A stretch of 64,000 nt of DNA from Actinomycetes bacterium (GTDB lineage: Bacteria > Actinomycetota > Acidimicrobiia > Acidimicrobiales > RAAP-2). Where the stretch lies: the NCBI GenBank assembly GCA_021831035.1, contig JAKBNL010000012.1, forward strand, positions 1-64,000. The letters are read 5' to 3'. Of this stretch, positions 48,978 to 59,435 are shown piece by piece; position 1 is the first letter of the stretch, and each line of letters begins with the position of its first letter. A model generated the notes under the pieces. That model did not search any database, was not told the DNA's origin, and worked only from the letters and a program-made list of their open reading frames with translations. Made by a program: the position numbers and the translations under genes.

Positions 48978-50318
48978 TTACTCCCTGGTCAAAGCCAATG
49001 TAGACCCCACGCGGCCGAAACGGCGGCGCTCAGCAGTGCCCTGGCGCGCCCGGCCCCGCAGCGCCCCGGCGGCGTCAGCGAGGCTGCGCGCGAGGATCAC
49101 GCCGTGGCGCTCGACGAGCCGGGCGCACTCGAGGGCGAGGGACTCGTCGGGGTGGTCGTTGGAATCGGTCACCTGTCCGTCGGTCACCCACACGACGGGT
49201 TCGCCCCGGCGCCGCTCGGCGAGCGCCAGGCGCAGGGCGGGTCCGTCGACGCCGTTGCCGACGTTGCCCGGGGGGATCTCGGCCGCCACCCGACCCCCGG
49301 CGGCGAGCACCCAGGCGTTGGGGGTCACCCCGTGGTCGCCCGGGCGGTGGCTGTAGCCCAGCACGAGCGCACCCGGTGCGCGGCGCACCAGCCCGGCCAG
49401 CTCGGCCGTGTCCACGGCCATCGACCCGGACTGGTCGACCAAGACGACCCCGCCCACGGCCCGGGCCGGGCGCGCGAAGGCGCGTCGCAACGGGTCCGTC
49501 GCGAGCCGGGACGGGTAGCGCAGGTCGACCCCGGTGACCGAGGGGCGGGACCGGCGCAACGTGGGTACCGGGGCCCGCACCAACTGGCGCGCGTCGACCA
49601 GCGCCAGCTCGGCGAATCGCCCACTCGGCGGTCGTCGGCCCTCGTCGCTGAGCGCGCGGCGATAGCGGCGTAACTCCTCCGGGCCGAGCGGTGCGCGCGC
49701 CCCCATGGCCCGAGTGAGCAGTCGAGCGACCACGAGGGTCGCCTCGACGAAGCCCCGCGGCCGGCCCAGCTCGTCGGGCGCCGTCGCGCCGAGCCGCTCG
49801 TTCGCGAGCCCGTCGACGCGCGCCCGGGCCGCCCGCACCGTGGCGCGCAGCCCGGCCACCCACTCCGGGTGGACCCGGCGTACCCCGGCGAGGAAGGGCC
49901 GCTCGGCTCCGGTACCGGCCACCGCCACGGCGAAGCAGACCGCCTCGGCCCAGTCACCGGTGGCGGCGACCCGCTCCCCCCCGGAGCGCTCGCTCCCGTC
50001 GACGAGGCGCGCCACCTCGTGGCCGAGTCGCGCCAGGAGCACGTTCACCCTCAACTCCTCGGCGCACTCCAGCGCCCGGGCGTCCACCTCCGCGAGGGCG
50101 TCGGCCAGGTGGCGGGGGTGGGGGCTCACCCGGGCGTGCACGAGCTCGTGCGCTCGCACGACTCGGGCCGGTGCGCCGCCGTCGACGGGAACCTCGAGCA
50201 CCCGCGCCACCAGGTCGCAACTCGCGCGCCCGCGGGCCGCGGCCCCACGCTCCACCCGCCACGGACCCGGCGCCAACTCGTCTTCGCGCCCGGTGACGAG
50301 CTCGGGGAAGACGCTCAC
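48978..50318 (-). CDS. VWA-domain protein with N-terminal HExxH metallopeptidase-like domain
   Basis: This 446-residue protein has HELVH at residues 57-61 (VRAHELVHARVSPHP) in an N-terminal domain like DUF2201_N, and a C-terminal von Willebrand A domain with MIDAS motif VLVDQSGSM and VVWVTDGQVTDSN. Such proteins pair with MoxR-type AAA ATPases; the ATPase gene lies immediately upstream with a 4-bp overlap. MoxR-VWA pairs usually act as chaperones for metal-cofactor insertion or protein assembly. The partner complex here is not evident. Confidence 0.88.
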   Translation of the reverse strand: MSVFPELVTGREDELAPGPWRVERGAAARGRASCDLVARVLEVPVDGGAPARVVRAHELVHARVSPHPRHLADALAEVDARALECAEELRVNVLLARLGHEVARLVDGSERSGGERVAATGDWAEAVCFAVAVAGTGAERPFLAGVRRVHPEWVAGLRATVRAARARVDGLANERLGATAPDELGRPRGFVEATLVVARLLTRAMGARAPLGPEELRRYRRALSDEGRRPPSGRFAELALVDARQLVRAPVPTLRRSRPSVTGVDLRYPSRLATDPLRRAFARPARAVGGVVLVDQSGSMAVDTAELAGLVRRAPGALVLGYSHRPGDHGVTPNAWVLAAGGRVAAEIPPGNVGNGVDGPALRLALAERRRGEPVVWVTDGQVTDSNDHPDESLALECARLVERHGVILARSLADAAGALRGRARQGTAERRRFGRVGSTLALTRE

Positions 50319-51028
50319 GCGAGGGCGGCGATGGCCAGCGCGTCAAGCACGTCGGGGGCCGCGGCGCCGAAGACGACCGCGGCCGCCCGCTCGACCCCGA
50401 GCCGGCCCCTCAGGCGATCGAAGGCGTAGAAGCGGCGCAGCGACACCCGCCGCGAGGCCGGACCGAGAGAGCCCGCGAGGGCCGGCCCGCGCAGGTCGGG
50501 CGCGAGCGCGGCGACGGCCGTCGGGTGGGGCCGGTCGATCCGCACACGCACCGCGAAGCGGTCGAGCAGCGGCGCCGGCAGGTCCTCGACGTCCTCGGCG
50601 TTCGAGGTCGCCACCACCGCGTAGCCCGGCCCCGGACAGATCCACTCGAGGCTGTCGGGGTGACGCCAGCGGGCCGACGCCGTGGAGTCGGTGACCGCGA
50701 GCAGCGTCGCGAGGGCGTCCCCGGCCGCTCGGTCGACCTCGTCGAGGACCAGCCGTCCACCGCGGCCGCCGTCGGCGCGCCACGCGCGGATCGCGGGCCC
50801 CTCGCGCCACGCGAAGCGCCCGCCCTCCCCGGGCATCCAGGTACCGGTCACCTCGGCGCCGGTCAGGTCCTCGGTGCAGACGATCCGCTCGGCCGGTGGG
50901 CCCGACCCGACGTCGAGCGCCGCGTAGGTCTTGCCCGTGCCCGGTGGCCCGTAGAGCAAGAGGCGGTCCACCCCCGCGTCGAGCACGTCCTCCACGTCGC
51001 GCCAGCACTGACCCACCTCGTTGTCCAC
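50315..51028 (-). CDS. MoxR-like AAA ATPase
   Basis: The GTG at 51028 follows AAAGGGGG by 5 nt and gives 237 residues. Walker A is LLYGPPGTGKTYAA near residue 24 and Walker B is GRLVLDEVDRAAGD near 92. Sensor 1 is VVATSNAEDVEDLPAPLLDRFAVRVRI near 138. It is shorter than typical MoxR proteins (about 320), the C-terminal lid being small. It is co-translated with the VWA gene and probably remodels that protein. Confidence 0.9.
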   Translation of the reverse strand: MDNEVGQCWRDVEDVLDAGVDRLLLYGPPGTGKTYAALDVGSGPPAERIVCTEDLTGAEVTGTWMPGEGGRFAWREGPAIRAWRADGGRGGRLVLDEVDRAAGDALATLLAVTDSTASARWRHPDSLEWICPGPGYAVVATSNAEDVEDLPAPLLDRFAVRVRIDRPHPTAVAALAPDLRGPALAGSLGPASRRVSLRRFYAFDRLRGRLGVERAAAVVFGAAAPDVLDALAIAALA

Positions 51029-51063
51029 CTCGACCCCCTTTGCGACCCAACGGTCGCGCGGGT

Positions 51064-52329
51064 CTAGACGGTGGCCGCGACGACGCCGTCCTCCTCGGGG
51101 GTGAGCGACGAGCGCAGCGTGAGCATGAGGCCGCCACCCACGAGCGCCGTGATCCCCGTGCCGATCGGCCACCAGTTGCCGAGGTGGAGGCCGTAGTACA
51201 GCGCGGTGATGGCCGGGGCGAGGGTACCCGAGACGCCCCAGGCGGTGCCGGCCGCCGCGTTGTAGCGGCCGCGCAGGTGCTCGGGCGCGATCTGGTTGAC
51301 GAGCGCCGACCCGGCCGGTTGGAGCATCGTCTCGCCGACGGCGAAGACCACCTGGGTGAGGCACATCGAGACGACGGCGACCGCCACCGGCAGCGCCAGC
51401 GACGCCCCGAGCGCCGCCCAGAAGACGAACCACAGCAGGCTCACCAGGGCCATGGCTCGCGTGCGGCTGTGGCCCTCCATCCGGTTGAGGATCCAGAGCT
51501 GGCCCACCACGATGGTGACGGTGTTGAAGAAGAAGGTGATCCCGATCACGTGGATGCTCACGTGCAGGTTGTTCACGATGAACAGGCTCAGCCCCGAGTC
51601 GACCGAGCCGTAGCCCCCGAGGATGAGGACGAGGCTCGCCAGCACGTAACGGCGCAGGCGACGATCCGAGAGAACCACCCGCCACCCGTCGCGCGTGTGC
51701 CCCTCGCGATGATCCTCGTGGACGGGCTTGCCGTGGGCCAGCAGCGTCGCGAAGATGACCCCGGCCGCCACCGTCACGGCGGCGTCGAAGAGGTAGAGCA
51801 CGGTAAAGCTCTCGGGGTGGCGCAGGCTCACGATCGAGGCGGACACCAACAGACCCATCCCGATCCCGAGGTTGACCATCATGAAGTTGACCCCGTAGGC
51901 CCGCTGTCGGTGCGCGTCACGCACGAGTCGCGCGATGAGCACCGCCCCCGGCCCCCAGCCCGCTCCCTCGAAGACCGTTATCACCAGGGCGATGACGATC
52001 GCCTCGGTCCGGGTATGGATGGTCGTCCACAGGACGAGGCCCACGGCCGAGGCGAGGTACGACCCGATGCCCACCCCGACCGGTCCGAACCGGTCGACCA
52101 ACGTCCCCCACACCGGGCCGGTCCCGAGGCCGACGATCGCCGTCGCGGTGAGCAGGAGCGTGGAGAAGGTCGTCGAGAACCCCCGCACGTTGTGTAGGTA
52201 GACGACGAACATCGCGAAGGCCAGCCCGTTGCCGAAGCAGTTCACGAACGTGCTCAGGTAGAGGCGGCGCAGGGGACCGCGAATCTCGCGACGGAAGTCG
52301 GCGGGGACGAGCCGGTCGAACAGCGCCAT
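51064..52329 (-). CDS. MFS transporter (multidrug-type)
   Basis: This 421-residue protein has about 12 helices. MFS motif A-like loops are WGTLVDRFGPVGVG and NRMEGHSRTRAM, and the C-half has VFAVGETMLQPAGSALVNQIAPEHLRGRYNAAAGTAWG, common in drug-efflux members such as YfcJ/MdtH relatives. TAGCAT lies 10 nt upstream of the ATG with no Shine-Dalgarno. Substrate unknown. Confidence 0.85.
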   Translation of the reverse strand: MALFDRLVPADFRREIRGPLRRLYLSTFVNCFGNGLAFAMFVVYLHNVRGFSTTFSTLLLTATAIVGLGTGPVWGTLVDRFGPVGVGIGSYLASAVGLVLWTTIHTRTEAIVIALVITVFEGAGWGPGAVLIARLVRDAHRQRAYGVNFMMVNLGIGMGLLVSASIVSLRHPESFTVLYLFDAAVTVAAGVIFATLLAHGKPVHEDHREGHTRDGWRVVLSDRRLRRYVLASLVLILGGYGSVDSGLSLFIVNNLHVSIHVIGITFFFNTVTIVVGQLWILNRMEGHSRTRAMALVSLLWFVFWAALGASLALPVAVAVVSMCLTQVVFAVGETMLQPAGSALVNQIAPEHLRGRYNAAAGTAWGVSGTLAPAITALYYGLHLGNWWPIGTGITALVGGGLMLTLRSSLTPEEDGVVAATV

Positions 52330-52414
52330 AGGGCGATAGATGCTAGCGACCGGGTGTGACCGAACTCGGCGCCGTCACGGGATTGTAAGGGACGGGCGCC
52401 GTCCGGCGCGTCGT

Positions 52415-53130
52415 CTACGCGCCGGCCTCGACGTCCTCGCCCAGGTACACCGCGCGCACCCGGGGATCGACCAGCAGCTCGGCGGCCGGGCCCGACAGCG
52501 CGATGCGCCCGTTCTCGAGGACGTAACCCCGGTCAGCCAGGCGCAGCGCGTGCGCGGCGTTCTGCTCGACCAGGAGCACCGTGGTGCCCGCGGCGCGGAT
52601 CTCGCCGATGATGCGGAAGATCGTGTCCACGATCATCGGGGCGAGTCCCATGGAGGGCTCGTCGAGCAGCAGGAGGGTCGGTTGGCTCATGAGCGCGCGC
52701 CCGATCGCGAGCATCTGCTGCTCGCCGCCCGAGAGGTTGGACCCGAGCTGCTTGCGCCGCTCCTTCAAGATGGGGAAGGTCTCGTAGATGCGCTCGAGGT
52801 CCTCGCCGATCGAGCCCCGGCGGCGGAACGCCCCCATCTCGAGGTTCTCCTCCACCGACATCTGGGGGAAGATCCGCCGCCCCTCGGGAACGTGACTGAC
52901 CCCGAGCTTGGCGAAGTCGTGGGCTCGGGTATGGCTGATATCGCGGCCCTGGAAGGTGATCGACCCGCTCACCGGCGCCTGGAGGCCCGAGACCATCCGC
53001 AGCGTGGTGGACTTGCCGGCGCCGTTCGCACCGAGCAGCGTGACGATCTCGCCCTCGTTCACCTCGAAGGAGATCCCGTGCAGCGCGGTAATCGCCCCGT
53101 AGCGCACGACCGCGTCGCTCACCTCGAGCA

Positions 53131-53134
<4 letters not shown>
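52415..53134 (-). CDS. livF: Branched-chain amino acid ABC importer ATPase LivF
   Basis: This 239-residue ATPase has Walker A LLGANGAGKSTTLRMVSG, the LivF-type segment GVSHVPEGRRIFPQMSVEENLEMGA, the signature LSGGEQQMLAIGRAL and Walker B LLLLDEPSMGLAPMIVD. The start is in a GTGATG stretch overlapping the livG stop, with GGAGG upstream. It is last in the liv operon. Confidence 0.96.
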
Positions 53135-53927
<793 letters not shown>

Positions 53928-53931
<4 letters not shown>

Positions 53932-55277
53932 ACGTCGTCTCCCAGCAGGACCTCGTCGGGGTGGCCCTCGTGGGACTCCTCGTAGAGGGTTATCTCACGC
54001 CGGCGCTGTCGCGACGGGATGAGGCCGGCCGGCCGGAAGATCATCATGGTGATGAGCAGCGCCCCCACGTAGATGTAGAGGTCGGGCTGCTGGTAGCCCG
54101 ACGGGGGTGTGTGGTTGAGGTAGGCCTGGACCACCTGGATGATGATCGCGCCCACGACGACGCCCGAGATCGACCCCATCCCGCCCAGGATCACGAGCAC
54201 CAGGATGTTGATCGAGAAGACCAGGGTGAAGCTCGAGGGGAAGAGGAAGTTGTCGGCGCTGGCGGTGATCACCCCGGCGAAGCCGGCCGACGCCGCCCCG
54301 ACCGCGAAGGCCATCACCTTGAACTTGAGCGGATTGATCCCGAGCGACTCCGCCGCGACCTCGTCCTCGCGAATCGCCGTCCACGCCCGGCCCACTCGCG
54401 AACGCTGGAGCAGCGAGAAGACGACGAGGAAGAGGACCACCGATCCCAGGGCCAGGTAGTAGTAGGGCACCGGCGCGAGGCCCCAGGTGTACTTGATCGG
54501 CCCCACGTGGAAGACGGGGTGAGGGATCTGCTTGGTGCCGGTCGAGCCGCCGGTGATCCCGTAGAGGTTGTTCGCGAAGATCGTGATGATCTCGCCGAAG
54601 CCCAAGGTCACGATGGCGAGGTAGTCCCCGCGCAGACGCAGGGTCGGTGCGCCGAGCAGGACGCCCGCGATCACCACGAAGACGACGGCGAAGGGGATCG
54701 CCCAGAACGCGTCGAGGGCGTGGCCGAAGGGGGGCGGGGTCGGCAGGGCCCCGGTGACCCAGGCGGTGGTGTAGGCGCCGATCGCGTAGAAGGCCACGTA
54801 GCCCAGGTCCAGCAGGCCCGCGAAGCCCACCACGACGTTGAGCCCGATGGCCAACAGGACGTAGATCGCGACGTAGGTCACGAGGGCCGACTGCCAGAAG
54901 GCGTTGTTCACGATGTGCGGCAGGAGTATCCCGAGGACGAGCAGCGCCAGGGCGAAGCCGACCCGGACGGGACGCTTCTCGCTCACCTGGCGCGGTCCGG
55001 CGAGCGCGCTCGACCCGCCCGAGCGGATGGCGGCGCCGTAGCGGGTCCAGAACTCGACGATCCCCCACGCGATGAGGGCGAGGGCCACGAACACCACCCA
55101 CCGCTGGGTCCGGAACAGCCCGAAGAACGACGCCGCCTCCGAGTACGAGCCCGTGAAACCCGACGTCGGGTACTGGTTGGAGCCCGGCGGACCGGTGATG
55201 AGCTCAACGACCGCTACGACGCCCACCACCACGAGGAGCCGACGGATCGGCGCGCGCTGGAAGAACGACCGGATCAC
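53928..55277 (-). CDS. livM: Branched-chain amino acid ABC importer permease LivM
   Basis: This 449-residue permease has about 10 helices with VVVGFAGLLDLGYVAFYAIGAYTTAW, LRGDYLAIVTLGFGEIITIFANNLYGITGGSTG, WTAIREDEVAAESLGINPLKFKVMAFAVGAASAGFAGVI and GGMGSISGVVVGA, all LivM signatures. It carries an N-terminal extension of about 110 residues with extra helices compared with the minimal family. It overlaps livH and livG by 4 bp each. Confidence 0.96.
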
Positions 55278-56236
55278 GCCGTCCTCCCCAGCCGTTCACC
55301 GAGGATGCCGGTCGGGCGGACCAGGAGGACGAGGACCAGGATGCCGAAGGCCACGACGTCGATGTAGGCCGCCTGGACGAAGACCACGCAGAGGTTCTCG
55401 ACGATCCCGAGGAGCAGCCCGCCTAAGACGGCCCCGCGCAGGTTGCCGATCCCACCGAGCACGGCCGCGGTGAAGGCCTTCAGGGCGGGGACGAAGCCCA
55501 TGTTGTACACCACGCCGATGTTGAGCCCGTAGAGGAAGCCGGCCACACCACCGAGGGCGCCGCCGACGATGAAGGTGATGGCGATCGTGCGGTCGATGTT
55601 CACACCCATCAGCGAGGCCGTCTCGGCGTCCTGGGCGACCGAGCGGATACCGCGACCCAGGCGCGTCCGACCCACCAGCCAGTCGAGGGCGACGAACATG
55701 ACGACGCTCACCACCAGGATGATGAGGTCGTACATCAACACGGGCGCCCCGAAGATGGTGAAGACGGTGTGGTTGATGTAGGGCTGGGGGTCGCCCACCG
55801 AGAGGTGACCGAACTCCTTGCCGGCGAGGTTGAAAAGGAAGTACGACGCGCCGATGGCGCTGATGAGGTAGGCCAACTGCGGGGCGCGACGGCGCCGCAG
55901 CGGTCGGTACGCGACCCGCTCGACGAGGGTCGCGGCGGCCGCACCCGCGGTGCCGGCCGCGGCGATCCCCAGGACGATGATGAGCACGCTCATGAAGCCG
56001 GCGGGCACCGTGGAACCGACCATCGCGCGCAGCACGAAGTAGCCGGCGAACCCCCCGGACATGAAGATCTCGGAGTGGGCGAAGTTAATGAGGCGCAGGA
56101 CGCCGTAGACGAGGGTGTAGCCCACCGCGACCATCGCGTAGAGCAGCCCGTTCGCCACGCCACCCACGAACAGGTACCAGAACTCGGCCTTGAGTGTGTC
56201 GAAGTGTGTGGCCAGATAGTGACCAAACGAGCCCAA
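55274..56236 (-). CDS. livH: Branched-chain amino acid ABC importer permease LivH
   Basis: This 320-residue permease has GVANGLLYAMVAVGYTLVYGVLRLINFAHSEIFM at the N-terminus, SVAQDAETASLMGVNIDRTIAITFIVGGALGGVAGFLYG and PALKAFTAAVLGGIGNLRGAVLGGLLLGIVENL, typical of LivH. A strong hairpin separates it from the livK gene upstream. Confidence 0.96.
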   Translation of the reverse strand: MGSFGHYLATHFDTLKAEFWYLFVGGVANGLLYAMVAVGYTLVYGVLRLINFAHSEIFMSGGFAGYFVLRAMVGSTVPAGFMSVLIIVLGIAAAGTAGAAAATLVERVAYRPLRRRRAPQLAYLISAIGASYFLFNLAGKEFGHLSVGDPQPYINHTVFTIFGAPVLMYDLIILVVSVVMFVALDWLVGRTRLGRGIRSVAQDAETASLMGVNIDRTIAITFIVGGALGGVAGFLYGLNIGVVYNMGFVPALKAFTAAVLGGIGNLRGAVLGGLLLGIVENLCVVFVQAAYIDVVAFGILVLVLLVRPTGILGERLGRTA

Positions 56237-56271
56237 AGCCCCTCCCTGTTGGGCCTGAGTGTACCGAACCA

Positions 56272-56305
56272 GAGGGGCCGGGGGAGGTGACTCCCCCGGC
56301 CCCTC
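56272..56305 (-). terminator. Intercistronic hairpin between livK and livH
   Basis: gaggggccgggggag pairs perfectly with ctcccccggcccctc around GTGA (15-bp stem, 4-nt loop). Lying just after the binding-protein gene, it probably causes partial termination or protects the livK mRNA end, so that binding protein exceeds membrane components. Confidence 0.75.
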
Positions 56306-56331
56306 GAGGTCGGTCCGTTACCGCGTGGGGA

Positions 56332-57540
56332 CTACTCGAGCCCCAGCTGGACGATCTTGCCGTTCTCCACCTTGTTCACGTAGATCGCCGAGCCCGCGAT
56401 GTTGCCGTTCTTCTGGAAGTGAACGATCTTCGTGATGCCCTTGAAGGTGATCTTGTGGAGCTCCGCGACCAGGTTGGCGCGGGTGATCTTCTTGTGCTGG
56501 GCGAGCAGCGCCTTCATGCCGGCGATGATCGTGTTGGTCGCGTCGTAGGACTCCGGCGCGTAGGTCGCGGTCGCCGCCGAGAAGTTCGACAGGTTCTGGT
56601 AGCCCTTGTTGAACGCGGCGTTGTTCGACGCCGAGCACGCGCACGAGAGCAGGACGCCGTTGGCCGCCGAGGCGGGCGTGGTGCCCTGGATGAGGGCCGG
56701 CGAGTCCGATCCGTCACCCGACATCACGACACCGGTGTAACCCGAGGAGCTGAGCGCGCCGAGGAACAGGCCGAGGTCGCAGTAGTACCCGCCGTAGAAC
56801 ATCGCGCTCGCGCCGCTCGCCACCACCTGGGTGGCCGCGGCCTGGTACTCGGTCGCCGACGCGGTGCCGTTGTTGCACTGGCCGGTGCCCGGGACCGTCG
56901 CGGTCGTGACCTTGGCGCCGTCGGACTGGGCCTGGGTCGCCACGGCCTGGGCCAGGCCCGCGCCGTAGCTGGAGCCGTCGTTGACCACGTAGATGCTCTT
57001 GAAGCCCTTCGTCTTGACCAGGTAGTTGGCGTCGGCCGGTCCCTGGACCGAGTCGTCAGCGACGACGCGGAAGAAGTTGTTCCAGCCCTTTGTGGCGAGG
57101 GTCGGGTTCGTGGCCGACGGGCTGACCGTGGCGACGTGGGCCTTCGAGTAGTAGGGCTCGGCGGCCGCCGTGGCGCCCGAGAAGGCCGGTCCGACGATGG
57201 CGATCAGGTTCTTGTTGGCGACCGCGGCCTGGGCCTCGGTCGGCGAGATCGTCGGGTCGCCCTGGTCGTCGTAACGGGCCAGCTTCAAGATGAACTGGCG
57301 GTGGTGGATGTTCGCGTTGTACTGGTTGATCGCGAGCTCGACGGCGAACACCATGTTCAGACCGAGCTGGAGGTTCCCACCCGAGAGCGGGCCCTCGTAG
57401 CCGATCACGTACGTCGGAAGCGGCTGGCGGTGCTTGACGGCCGCACCGGACGACGACGCGATTCCGACCGCCGGCACCGCCATCACCAAGAGGGCGCTGG
57501 AGGCAATAGCCGCCACCGTCTTGTTAAAACGAAGCTTCAT
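56332..57540 (-). CDS. livK: Branched-chain amino acid-type periplasmic binding protein LivK
   Basis: The ATG at 57540 (with GGAGGAA upstream) gives 402 residues beginning with a signal peptide MKLRFNKTVAAIASSALLVMA. The leucine-binding fold is seen in VIGYEGPLSGGNLQLGLNMVFAVELAINQYNA, IVGPAFSGATAAAEPYYSKAHV, NFFRVVADDSVQGPADANYL and PESYDATNTIIAGMKALL. Ligand specificity in this family is broad (amino acids, amides, aromatic compounds). The gene is divergent from lexA. Confidence 0.95.
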   Translation of the reverse strand: MKLRFNKTVAAIASSALLVMAVPAVGIASSSGAAVKHRQPLPTYVIGYEGPLSGGNLQLGLNMVFAVELAINQYNANIHHRQFILKLARYDDQGDPTISPTEAQAAVANKNLIAIVGPAFSGATAAAEPYYSKAHVATVSPSATNPTLATKGWNNFFRVVADDSVQGPADANYLVKTKGFKSIYVVNDGSSYGAGLAQAVATQAQSDGAKVTTATVPGTGQCNNGTASATEYQAAATQVVASGASAMFYGGYYCDLGLFLGALSSSGYTGVVMSGDGSDSPALIQGTTPASAANGVLLSCACSASNNAAFNKGYQNLSNFSAATATYAPESYDATNTIIAGMKALLAQHKKITRANLVAELHKITFKGITKIVHFQKNGNIAGSAIYVNKVENGKIVQLGLE

Positions 57541-57691
57541 TGGCTGTCGTTCCTCCACTTTTTCCTTCACTGCGTCTCCACAAGCGGTCACCGACGCGTC
57601 ACGTGCGACGCACGGCCCCCCGAGGATTGACTAGGCCGACCTGGCCATCGCGAAACCATACCAGTGCCACAGCGGGCCACCGGCCTCACGA

Positions 57692-57746
57692 CGAACAGGT
57701 GTTTGACGGACCGGGTGCCGCGAGATAGGCTACGAACACCCGTTCG
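57692..57746 (+). promoter_or_regulatory. lexA promoter with two LexA boxes
   Basis: TTGACG (57703-57708), 17 bp and TAGGCT (57726-57731) form the promoter. A near-perfect LexA box CGAACAGGTGTTTG (57692-57705) overlaps the -35 and a perfect one, CGAACACCCGTTCG (57733-57746), follows the -10. This is the expected autorepression layout. Confidence 0.88.
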
Positions 57747-57759
57747 TAGAGGAGGCCCC

Positions 57760-58383
57760 GTGGCCGAAGTGCTCACCCCGATGCGCCGCCAGATCCTCGA
57801 GTACATCGTCGCCTGCCAGCGCGAGCGGAACTTCCCGCCGACGATCCGTGAGATCGGCGAGCACGTGGGCCTCTCCTCCTCGGCCACCGTCGCCAACCAC
57901 ATCCGGGTCCTCAAAGACGCCGGCTACATCGCTAAGAACCCCCAGCAGCCCCGCACCCTGACCGTGAGGATGGACGCCGCGGGCGTCGCCGCGGACCAGC
58001 GCGTCCGCTCCGTCCCCCTGGTGGGCGACGTCGCGGCCGGGGTGGGGACCCTGGCGAGCGAGACCCAACGCGAGGCGCTGCCCCTGCCCGAGCAGTTCGT
58101 GGGACGAGGCGAGTGCTTCGTGCTCCAGGTGCGCGGCGACTCCATGGTCGGGGCGGGCATCCTCTCGGGCGACTACGTGGTGGTCGAGCGCGAGACCGAC
58201 GTGCGGGTCGGCGACATCGTGGTGGCGGGGATCCCCGGCGAGGAGGCGACCGTGAAGCGCTACTTCCCCCAGGGGTCGCGCGTGGTCCTCCAGCCCGAGA
58301 ACCCGATGCTCGAGCCCATGGAGTTCGACGCCCGCGAGGTGGTCCTCTACGGCAAGGTCGTCTCGGTCCTTCGACGCTACTAG
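57760..58383 (+). CDS. lexA: SOS repressor LexA
   Basis: The GTG at 57760, 4 nt after AGAGGAGG, gives 207 residues. The N-terminal winged helix (MRRQILEYIVACQRERNFPPTIREIGEHVGLSSSATVANHIRVLKDAGYI) is followed by the Ala-Gly cleavage site in VPLVGDVAAGVGTLA, and the catalytic Ser in VRGDSMVGAGI and Lys in ATVKRYF. On RecA activation it self-cleaves and derepresses SOS genes. It overlaps dapE by 4 bp at its 3' end. Confidence 0.98.
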   Translation: MAEVLTPMRRQILEYIVACQRERNFPPTIREIGEHVGLSSSATVANHIRVLKDAGYIAKNPQQPRTLTVRMDAAGVAADQRVRSVPLVGDVAAGVGTLASETQREALPLPEQFVGRGECFVLQVRGDSMVGAGILSGDYVVVERETDVRVGDIVVAGIPGEEATVKRYFPQGSRVVLQPENPMLEPMEFDAREVVLYGKVVSVLRRY

Positions 58384-59435
58384 GGCCGCGCGAGCCAGGC
58401 GGCCAGCGTCGTCGCGAACCCGTCGAGTTCGGCGGCCGTGACGAACTCGTCGGGGGTGTGCGCCCGCGCCGGGTCGCCGGCGCCAAAGTTCGCCGCGGGC
58501 ACCCCTCGCTCGGCGAAGGTCGCCACGTCGGTCCAGCCCAGCTTCGCCCGGGGCGGCGCGCCGGTGAGTTCCACGAGCGCACCCAGGGCGGGGTGGTCGA
58601 GGTGGGGCGCCGCGGCGGGTGCCCAGTCGACGTCCTCGACCCGGTCCCCCTCCTCGGTCTCCTCGGCGAGGTACTCGCGCAACCACGCCGTCGCGCTCGA
58701 ACGGTCCCGGTCCGGGGCGACCCGGTGGTTGAGCGTGAGCATCGCCACGTCGGGCACCACGTTCCCGGCCACCCCTCCGGTCACCGCGACGGCCTGAAGC
58801 TGCTCGACGAACTCGACGCCCTCGAGGGGGACCCGACGGGGCTCGTAGCGCGCCACGCGCTCGATCAGTGCCCCGAGGCGATGGACGGCGTTTCGCCCCT
58901 CGTAGGGTCGCGCGGTGTGGGCCCGGCGGCCGGCGAGGGTCACCTCGACCCGCAGGGTCCCCTGGCAGCCGGCCTCGACGCGACCTCCCGTGGGCTCGGC
59001 CAGCACCGCGCAGTCGGCGACCAGAAGGTCGGGGCGCAGCTCGGCGACCTCGAGCAGTCCCGATTCGCGTCGTTCGATCTCCTCGCGCGCGTAGAAGACC
59101 CAGGTGACCTCGACCGGGCGCGGCCCGGGATCGAGCGCGAGTTCGAGCATCACCGCGAGGGAGCCCTTCATGTCGCACGCGCCGACCCCTTCGAGCCGGT
59201 CCCCCTCGAGACGGGCGAGGGTGGCGTCGCCCGGCACGGTGTCGAGGTGTCCCGCGACGAGCCGCCGCTTCGCGTGGGTGCCGGTCGTGCGCGCGACCAC
59301 GTTGTCCCCCACCCGCTCGACCTCGAGGTGGGCGGCCCCGCTGAGCCGCTCGGCGAGCACCGTGGCCAGGCGCGCCTCGCCGCGGCTGACCGAGGGGACC
59401 GCGACCAGCTCGAGGGCCGCTTCGAGGCGGGTCAC
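58380..59435 (-). CDS. dapE: Succinyl-diaminopimelate desuccinylase
   Basis: This 351-residue M20-family enzyme has the metal motifs LVAGHLDTVPGD, GVGACDMKGSLAV, YAREEIERRESGLLEV (catalytic Glu-Glu), VLAEPTGGRVEAG and a C-terminal DPARAHTPDEFV with the last His. It hydrolyses N-succinyl-L,L-diaminopimelate in the lysine/peptidoglycan precursor pathway. Its start overlaps the dapD stop (GTGA), so the two are co-translated. Confidence 0.94.
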   Translation of the reverse strand: MTRLEAALELVAVPSVSRGEARLATVLAERLSGAAHLEVERVGDNVVARTTGTHAKRRLVAGHLDTVPGDATLARLEGDRLEGVGACDMKGSLAVMLELALDPGPRPVEVTWVFYAREEIERRESGLLEVAELRPDLLVADCAVLAEPTGGRVEAGCQGTLRVEVTLAGRRAHTARPYEGRNAVHRLGALIERVARYEPRRVPLEGVEFVEQLQAVAVTGGVAGNVVPDVAMLTLNHRVAPDRDRSSATAWLREYLAEETEEGDRVEDVDWAPAAAPHLDHPALGALVELTGAPPRAKLGWTDVATFAERGVPAANFGAGDPARAHTPDEFVTAAELDGFATTLAAWLARP

